Shown: positions 14,625-19,986 of the stretch, piece by piece
Layout: every line of letters starts with the position of its first letter
How positions within the stretch are numbered: position 1 is the first letter of the stretch
Assembly: GCA_910583775.1 (NCBI GenBank)
Contig: CAJTYD010000061.1
Coordinates: 1-19,986, forward strand
Length of the DNA stretch: 19,986 nucleotides
Source: an uncultured Muribaculaceae bacterium
GTDB taxonomy: Bacteria; Bacteroidota; Bacteroidia; Bacteroidales; Muribaculaceae
Direction: 5' to 3'
The notes under the pieces: generated by a model
The model's input: the letters and a program-made list of their open reading frames with translations, nothing else
The model's database searches: none
What the model was told of the DNA's origin: nothing
Translations under genes and position numbers: made by a program

Positions 14625-17600
14625 TCTGGACGCGGCGAATGATGAGCCGCTGATCGGAGCGACAGTCATGCCTATCGGCGGTGGCCAGGGAGTCGCTACT
14701 GATGTCGACGGCAAGTTTACACTTACAGTTCCCGCAAAGGTGCGTGAGATTCAGATATCTTACGTGGGTTATATCACTGTACGCCAGTCGCTTTCCGACA
14801 ATCTTACGATCAAGCTGAAGAGCTCTGCATCCAACCTTGACGACGTGGTTGTCGTAGCCTACGGTACGGCATCGAAGGAGTCACTGACCGGTTCAGTCGC
14901 CGTTGTCGACTCCAAGGAGATCGACAAGCGTCCTGTAACCTCTGTTACAGCAGCCCTCGAGGGTAACGCTCCCGGTGTGCAGGTCTACAATTCAACAGGT
15001 TCTCCGGGTTCAAGCCCTGCCATCCTTATCCGCGGTATCAACACCGTGAACGGAACGACCGCTCCTCTTTATGTGGTTGACGGCGTTGTCTTTACCGGCG
15101 GCATGGCTGATATCAATCCTAACGATGTAGAGAGCATCTCGGTCCTCAAGGACGCCGCTTCCTGCGCCCTCTATGGTGCGAAAGGAGCCAACGGTGTGAT
15201 CCTTATCACGACCAAGCGTGCGAAGAATGTCGGTGTAGTGGATGTTACACTCCAGATCAAGCAGGGTATGTACACCCGCGGACTTCCTTTCTATGACCGT
15301 GTTAATCAGAAGGAATACATGGAGACCGCTCTCCAGGCCGGAGTATACGGTCTTATGAGTGGAAACGCATCTCTTTCCAAAGCAGACGCCACCGCTCAGG
15401 CAATCGCCAATTTCTATACCGACAACAAGATCTATAATATCTATGGGAAGCCTGCAAGCGAACTTTTCGATGCAAACGGCAAGATGCTTCCCGGCGTAAC
15501 TCCTCTCGCAGGATATACCGACCTTGACTGGTGGGATGCAATGGCACGCACCGGATATCGTCAGGAGTATAATGTAAATGCCACAGCTGCTTCCGACAAA
15601 TACAATCTTTTTGCATCCGTCTCTTATCTTGATGAGGACGGTTATATGAAGAATACAAACTTCCAGCGTTTTAACGGCCGTATCAATGCCAACTTCAATC
15701 CCGTCAGCTATCTGAAATTCGGCGTCAACCTGATGGCTACATACCAGCAGAGTCATGAGAACCAGTTTGACATGGGAACTATGGCCAACCCGTTCGGCCA
15801 GGTGAATATAGCTCCCGGAATTCCTTACTACCAGCATGACGAAAACGGTAATATCATGTATGATGTCAACGGCAAGCCTATCTGGAATACCGATGCCAAT
15901 TATCCTTCTACAAAATTCAACACAGGATACCTGATGGAACATGACTTCCGCAAATACAACGGCATCATGGTGGATGCTTCGATTTACGGAACAGCAGTGC
16001 TTCCTTACGGCTTCGAGCTCACGGTGCGCGGCAACATGTGGCGCGACCACGGCACAAACCGTCAGTTCGCCAATCCTGAGGTCGGCGATGCCAGCGGATC
16101 GGTCGGCGGACGTTTCGGCCTTGACAGCTGGCGTTCATACAGCTATACCTTCTTCCAGCAGCTCAACTGGGCACACGACTATGGACTGAATCATGTGGAC
16201 GTTCTTCTTGACCATGAGAACTATTCACGCAGCTATGAATTGAATTCTGTAAACAACACGGGTATAATCCGTCCCGGAATCTATACTTTGAGTAACTTCA
16301 GATATAACGAATCTTATTATTCAGACGCCTACAACATCAAGACAGAGTCTTATCTCGGCCGCGTGCGTTACAACTGGGATCAGAAATATTTCGGCGAGGC
16401 TTCGATCCGTCGCGACGGTACGTCCCGTTTTGCAAAAGACAAACGCTGGGGTACGTTCTGGAGCGTCGGCGCAAGCTGGATCATCACCAAGGAGAAATTC
16501 ATGGAGAATCTCACATGGCTTGATTATCTGAAACTGCGTGCCGCATACGGTACAGTCGGAAGCGATGCCGCAGCCGGTGCATACGCTTACTGGAATCTCT
16601 ATAGTCATATCGGCTATTATCCTGAAAACGAGGTTATTTTCTATCCCGGTCAGATCGCTGCTCCCGACATCAAGTGGGAAAGCACCAACACATTCGACCT
16701 TGCATTGGAGGGCAATCTCTTCAACAACCGCCTGAACTTCTCAATCGGCTATTTCTTCAAGGACAACGCAGACCTTCTCTACTGGGTGCAGAATCCTCCG
16801 TCATACGGCCAGCAGTGGGGCGGCAAACCTACATCGATTCTCCGCAACATGGGAACGATGCGTAATTCAGGCTGGGAGATCGCCGTCGGCGGCGACATCA
16901 TCCGCAACGGCAATCTGACATGGAAGATCAATGCCGACGCCACTTTCATCAAGAACAGGGTGAAGAAAATCCCCAATCACGAGAACGTATACGGCAACCC
17001 GGCCCTTATCGAAGGCAAGAGCCGTTATGAAATCTACACATACGACTGGGTCGGCGTCGACCAGCTCACCGGCCGTTCGCTCTATGCGATCGAATTCGAG
17101 GGAGCCCACGAATGGGAGAAAAGAGCTGCCGACGGCTACACATGGGAATGGGTTCCGGAATATGCCCAGCAAAAGTATGACAACAACCTCAAGAAAGCCG
17201 AGGCCGCAGGCGCGCTCGTGATGATCGACGGCAAACCCTATACCACCGACACGTCATACGCCACACGCAAGTTCTTCGGCTCGACGCTTCCTACTGTCTA
17301 CGGATCGTTCGGCACAAGCCTGAACTGGAAGGGCATCAACTTCGGTCTGCTCTTCACATACGCCCTCGGCGGCAAGATCAACGACAGCGGTTACTCCGGC
17401 CTGATGGGAACAATGACCTCTACTTCGGCCCACACCTTCCACAAGGATATCCTCAAGAGCTGGACCCACGTTCCGGAAGGCGTCACCGAAAACAGCCCGT
17501 TCTCGCAGCGTGTTGATCCCAACGGCGTTCCGCAGGCAAACAACACGAACCAGTCGAACTACAACAACGCCGGTTCCGACCGCTGGTATACCAGCGCAAG

Positions 17601-17820
17601 CTACCTGCAGCTGAAAAACATCAACCTCAGCTACGACTTCCCCAGCAAGTGGGTAAGCGCCCTGAAGATGAAGAAACTCAACCTCGGTGTGTTCATCGAC
17701 AACGTGTTTACCGTTACCTCGCGCAAAGGTATCAATCCGCAGTACAACTATTCCGGCGGCCAGGGCGACACATTCGTAACAGCACGAGTGTTCTCCTTCC
17801 AGCTGACGGCAGGATTCTAA
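14539..17820 (+). CDS. SusC/RagA-family TonB-dependent outer-membrane transporter (SusC3)
   Basis: This 1093-aa transporter is the rightward member of the set and inferred to be the expressed one. Signal peptide is 1-20, then the carboxypeptidase-regulatory-like domain to about 95, TonB-box-like DDVVVVAYGT at 101-110, plug to about 225 (SVLKDAASCALYGAKGANGV) and the barrel, ending ARVFSFQLTAGF with terminal Phe. It is homologous to SusC1 over its full length with scattered differences, mostly in barrel regions that would form loops, and far less similar to SusC2. The start ATG is fixed by the shared signal peptide; the A-rich leader has no clear Shine-Dalgarno sequence, which is normal in Bacteroidales. 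SusD3 starts 24 bp after its stop. The substrate is unknown. Confidence 0.95.
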   Translation: MRKLFLILMTLMACSWSLSAQTRTYHGTVLDAANDEPLIGATVMPIGGGQGVATDVDGKFTLTVPAKVREIQISYVGYITVRQSLSDNLTIKLKSSASNLDDVVVVAYGTASKESLTGSVAVVDSKEIDKRPVTSVTAALEGNAPGVQVYNSTGSPGSSPAILIRGINTVNGTTAPLYVVDGVVFTGGMADINPNDVESISVLKDAASCALYGAKGANGVILITTKRAKNVGVVDVTLQIKQGMYTRGLPFYDRVNQKEYMETALQAGVYGLMSGNASLSKADATAQAIANFYTDNKIYNIYGKPASELFDANGKMLPGVTPLAGYTDLDWWDAMARTGYRQEYNVNATAASDKYNLFASVSYLDEDGYMKNTNFQRFNGRINANFNPVSYLKFGVNLMATYQQSHENQFDMGTMANPFGQVNIAPGIPYYQHDENGNIMYDVNGKPIWNTDANYPSTKFNTGYLMEHDFRKYNGIMVDASIYGTAVLPYGFELTVRGNMWRDHGTNRQFANPEVGDASGSVGGRFGLDSWRSYSYTFFQQLNWAHDYGLNHVDVLLDHENYSRSYELNSVNNTGIIRPGIYTLSNFRYNESYYSDAYNIKTESYLGRVRYNWDQKYFGEASIRRDGTSRFAKDKRWGTFWSVGASWIITKEKFMENLTWLDYLKLRAAYGTVGSDAAAGAYAYWNLYSHIGYYPENEVIFYPGQIAAPDIKWESTNTFDLALEGNLFNNRLNFSIGYFFKDNADLLYWVQNPPSYGQQWGGKPTSILRNMGTMRNSGWEIAVGGDIIRNGNLTWKINADATFIKNRVKKIPNHENVYGNPALIEGKSRYEIYTYDWVGVDQLTGRSLYAIEFEGAHEWEKRAADGYTWEWVPEYAQQKYDNNLKKAEAAGALVMIDGKPYTTDTSYATRKFFGSTLPTVYGSFGTSLNWKGINFGLLFTYALGGKINDSGYSGLMGTMTSTSAHTFHKDILKSWTHVPEGVTENSPFSQRVDPNGVPQANNTNQSNYNNAGSDRWYTSASYLQLKNINLSYDFPSKWVSALKMKKLNLGVFIDNVFTVTSRKGINPQYNYSGGQGDTFVTARVFSFQLTAGF

Positions 17821-17844
17821 TAATCTCCTAAACGAAACAACAAT

Positions 17845-19605
17845 ATGAAAAAGAATATATTTATAAAAGGTCTCGCCGGAGTTCTCGTAGCATCGGCCAT
17901 CGCACCCGCGATGACCTCCTGCTCGAGCGACTATCTGGAGGAAGCTCCTATAACCAGTGTCAGCAAGGCGGACGTCGCAAACACTCTCGACGGTGCTTTA
18001 TATGCCATGCAGGGACTCTGCAGCTCCATGTATCGTCAGATGGTTGACTATAACTGGAACAACACCAATGGAGAGCTATATTACAACATGATGTATGGCG
18101 AGGCGATGGGCAATACATACCATGACCGCATCTGGAATGTCTTTGCAGCCGATATTTCCGACTGGACCCAGATGCGTAGCCAGACATCGATGGTCTCGAA
18201 TTACATGTGGCGTTACGCGTATGGCCTTATCAACGCTTCGAATCAGATTCTTGACGTTATCGATAATGTGCCTGTAAACGGCTCCACCGATGAGGCCGAG
18301 CGTGATTTCATCAAGGCTGTCTCGCTGACTATGAGGGCTCATGCCTATACCAAGCTTATGAATGTATATGGTCCCCGCTGGGCCGATTCCAACAACGGTT
18401 CTCTCAATTCCGGTATAGTTATCCGTACAACCGTCGGTGAGGCGGATGTTCCGTTCGCGACGACAGCGGAAGTAATGACTCAGATCTATAAGGATCTTGA
18501 CGACGCGATCGCTCTTTTCAACGGCAGTTCATACGACGACCAGCTGATCTGGACTCCCAATGTGAATGTCGCTCATGGTCTTAAGGCAAGAGCAGCCTCC
18601 ATCAAACTCGACTGGCAGACTGCACGCGACGAGGCCAAGGCCGCACGTCAGGGATATCCCATCATGACGGCCGATCAGTACGTAAAGGGTGGTTTCATCT
18701 GTGCCAACGACGAATATATGTGGGCTCCCTGGTTCCAGAGCAAGGGTATTTTTTACTGGGCTTATGGAACGGTATATTCCTGCAACGGTCCTAACGTATG
18801 GGGATGGGGAGTAAGCTCAGCCATTGATTTCGATCTCTACCGCAAGATTCCGGCAACCGACGTCCGCAAAGGATTGTACTTCGCTCCCGGATTCCAGGAC
18901 CTTCCGAAGAATCAGGCTCTCGCTGCCAAGCATAAGATTACCGACGCCTCTTTCTTTGACACTAAGAACGTCGTGCCCTCTTCTGTCATTATCAATGTCG
19001 AAGGATCCGCGTTAGTGAATTTTGTAAACGACTATGCTCTCATCAGTTCCAACTGGCCGGACTGGAACAATGCCCAGATGCCTCTTTCCTCATCATGGTC
19101 AGACGGCAATCCGTATCCTTATTATGCTGCTCCATATCTTGTTGCCGGCATGCAGTATAAGTTCTGGGGTGTCGATACTTTCGGAACCAATCAGCTCCCC
19201 TTCATGCGTGCTTCAGAAATGGCATATCTTGAGGCCGAGGCCGCATGTATGCTTGGTGACAATGCGGGTGCCCAGGCAATCATGACCGAGATCAACAAGA
19301 ATCTCCGTGATCCTAATTTCACATGTACCGAAACAGGCGACGCACTTCTCGATAAAATCAGAAGTTATCGTCATATCGAGCTTTGGGGCGAAGGATTTAC
19401 CTGGTATGACCTCAAACGCTGGAATGTGACAATGCACCGCAGCAAATGGAAAGAGGGAGATGTGACTTCGGGTAACTATCAGGCGTCTATTGCCAAAGAT
19501 TTCGCTCCGGACGCAAAATGCGGATGGCGCGCTTCTGTCCCGAGTTCGGAATTCAACTACAACAAGGCTGTGAGTGTTGACGAACTTCCCGACAGCAACC
19601 GTTAA
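17845..19605 (+). CDS. SusD-family outer-membrane lipoprotein (SusD3), partner of SusC3
   Basis: This 586-aa lipoprotein has its lipidated Cys at residue 26 (MTSC) followed by SSDYLE, as in SusD1. SusD features include RAHAYTKLMNVYGPRW and the C-terminal family motif RHIELWGEGFTWYDLKRW at about 509-526. It would form the lid of SusC3 and bind the ligand at the surface. It is a homologue of SusD1 along its whole length, but the ligand-facing middle region differs, which fits alternative antigenic or substrate variants of one transporter type. It is the second and last gene of the rightward operon and is followed by a clear terminator at 19656-19693. Confidence 0.93.
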   Translation: MKKNIFIKGLAGVLVASAIAPAMTSCSSDYLEEAPITSVSKADVANTLDGALYAMQGLCSSMYRQMVDYNWNNTNGELYYNMMYGEAMGNTYHDRIWNVFAADISDWTQMRSQTSMVSNYMWRYAYGLINASNQILDVIDNVPVNGSTDEAERDFIKAVSLTMRAHAYTKLMNVYGPRWADSNNGSLNSGIVIRTTVGEADVPFATTAEVMTQIYKDLDDAIALFNGSSYDDQLIWTPNVNVAHGLKARAASIKLDWQTARDEAKAARQGYPIMTADQYVKGGFICANDEYMWAPWFQSKGIFYWAYGTVYSCNGPNVWGWGVSSAIDFDLYRKIPATDVRKGLYFAPGFQDLPKNQALAAKHKITDASFFDTKNVVPSSVIINVEGSALVNFVNDYALISSNWPDWNNAQMPLSSSWSDGNPYPYYAAPYLVAGMQYKFWGVDTFGTNQLPFMRASEMAYLEAEAACMLGDNAGAQAIMTEINKNLRDPNFTCTETGDALLDKIRSYRHIELWGEGFTWYDLKRWNVTMHRSKWKEGDVTSGNYQASIAKDFAPDAKCGWRASVPSSEFNYNKAVSVDELPDSNR

Positions 19606-19655
19606 TCAATTGAGCACATATACATAAGAGAATAGTTTAATATCCTGATAAATTG

Positions 19656-19693
19656 AGGAGGCTGTGTCAAAATCGGCGCGGCCTCCTTTTTTT
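19656..19693 (+). terminator. Rho-independent terminator of the SusC3-SusD3 operon
   Basis: Stem arms AGGAGGC (19656-19662) and GCCTCCT (19681-19687) are followed by a run of T ending at 19693. It lies 50 bp after the SusD3 stop. Its sequence is unrelated to the terminator module shared by the two leftward operons. Confidence 0.75.
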
Positions 19694-19932
19694 ATGTTTT
19701 AAGAGATTCAAATTTGATTGGAAGAGCGGGGAACATTAAAAATTTTGAATTAGACAGCCCCTGGATTGTAAAATCGTTTTGAGCCTGAAAGGCAGTGGGT
19801 TATGATAAAGAAAGAGTGCTTAAGATTTTCGGAAGGGTGGATTGCTTGAGTGAAAATTGTTTAAATTTATTGCATCGGGAACTTAAACATTTTCTTAGAT
19901 CGCTATTCAATACCAAAATTATTTTAAGCTAT
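19694..19932. other. Non-coding tail region
   Basis: No credible gene is seen on either strand. A short ACAGCC at about 19754-19759 is inverted relative to GGCTGT in the terminator (19660-19665), which could be the trace of a small mobile-element end, but the match is too short to call. Confidence 0.5.
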
Positions 19933-19954
19933 AGTAACTATTCAGCGGACACGC
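19933..19954 (-). repeat. Right copy of the 22-bp inverted repeat at the window ends
   Basis: This is the inverted mate of 30-51, with 21 of 22 positions matching. Beyond the 22 bp the flanks are unrelated. See the left copy for possible meanings. Confidence 0.6.
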
Positions 19955-19986
19955 TAAGGCGATAATGTGGAATAGACATCACCATT

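Noticed and set aside
15010..16050. Long open frame (346 codons) antisense to SusC3
   Set aside because: It lies wholly opposite a well-supported SusC gene, has no recognisable domain or signal, and such antisense frames are common opposite GC-biased codons.

Overview
The window looks like chromosomal DNA of a gut-type member of the order Bacteroidales. The evidence is three SusC/SusD outer-membrane uptake pairs, Bacteroidetes-style lipoprotein signals, a tyrosine recombinase of the Bacteroidales type, A-rich leaders and a TTTG/TAnnTTTG promoter. The family cannot be fixed from the sequence. Muribaculaceae or a relative is plausible from the moderate GC content and protein style, but that is only a guess. 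No glycoside hydrolase, sensor or ECF sigma factor is present, so the transported substrates are unknown.

Layout, left to right. (1) 1-243: a short inverted-repeat end, tandem repeats and a leftward terminator. (2) 244-5234: leftward operon SusC1-SusD1. (3) 5426-5946: a leftward toxin-antitoxin pair (ribbon-helix-helix-like antitoxin plus YafQ-type RNase toxin). (4) 5947-6464: AT-rich spacer ending in a near-copy of the first terminator. (5) 6465-12284: leftward operon SusC2-SusD2-surface lipoprotein. (6) 12397-13797: leftward tyrosine recombinase. (7) 13798-14538: AT-rich regulatory region with a good Bacteroides-type rightward promoter and a long leader. (8) 14539-19605: rightward operon SusC3-SusD3 with its own terminator. 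(9) 19694-19986: non-coding tail ending in the mate of the left inverted repeat.

The main reading is a recombinase-driven surface-antigen or transporter switch (shufflon). All three SusC genes start with the same 83 bp, with no difference even at silent positions. This covers the signal peptide and the first mature residues. Directly after it they diverge at third codon positions although the proteins stay nearly identical to about residue 68. A short dyad with a TATCTCTAAATT core lies just upstream of each start. Sites 1 and 2 face left and site 3 faces right. Only SusC3 has a recognisable promoter; SusC1 and SusC2 have none next to them. Inversion between sites 2 and 3 (about 2.25 kb, carrying recombinase and promoter) or between sites 1 and 3 (about 9.3 kb) would attach promoter, leader, start codon and signal peptide to a different SusC body and its linked SusD without breaking the reading frame. 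As drawn, SusC3/SusD3 is inferred to be ON. Shufflons of this general kind are known from Bacteroides fragilis. Features here that deserve attention are the Gln in the apparent Arg I position of the recombinase, the palindromic and possibly bidirectional promoter, the toxin-antitoxin pair lying exactly in the segment that the two directly repeated sites could delete, and an extra inverted core site upstream of SusC1.
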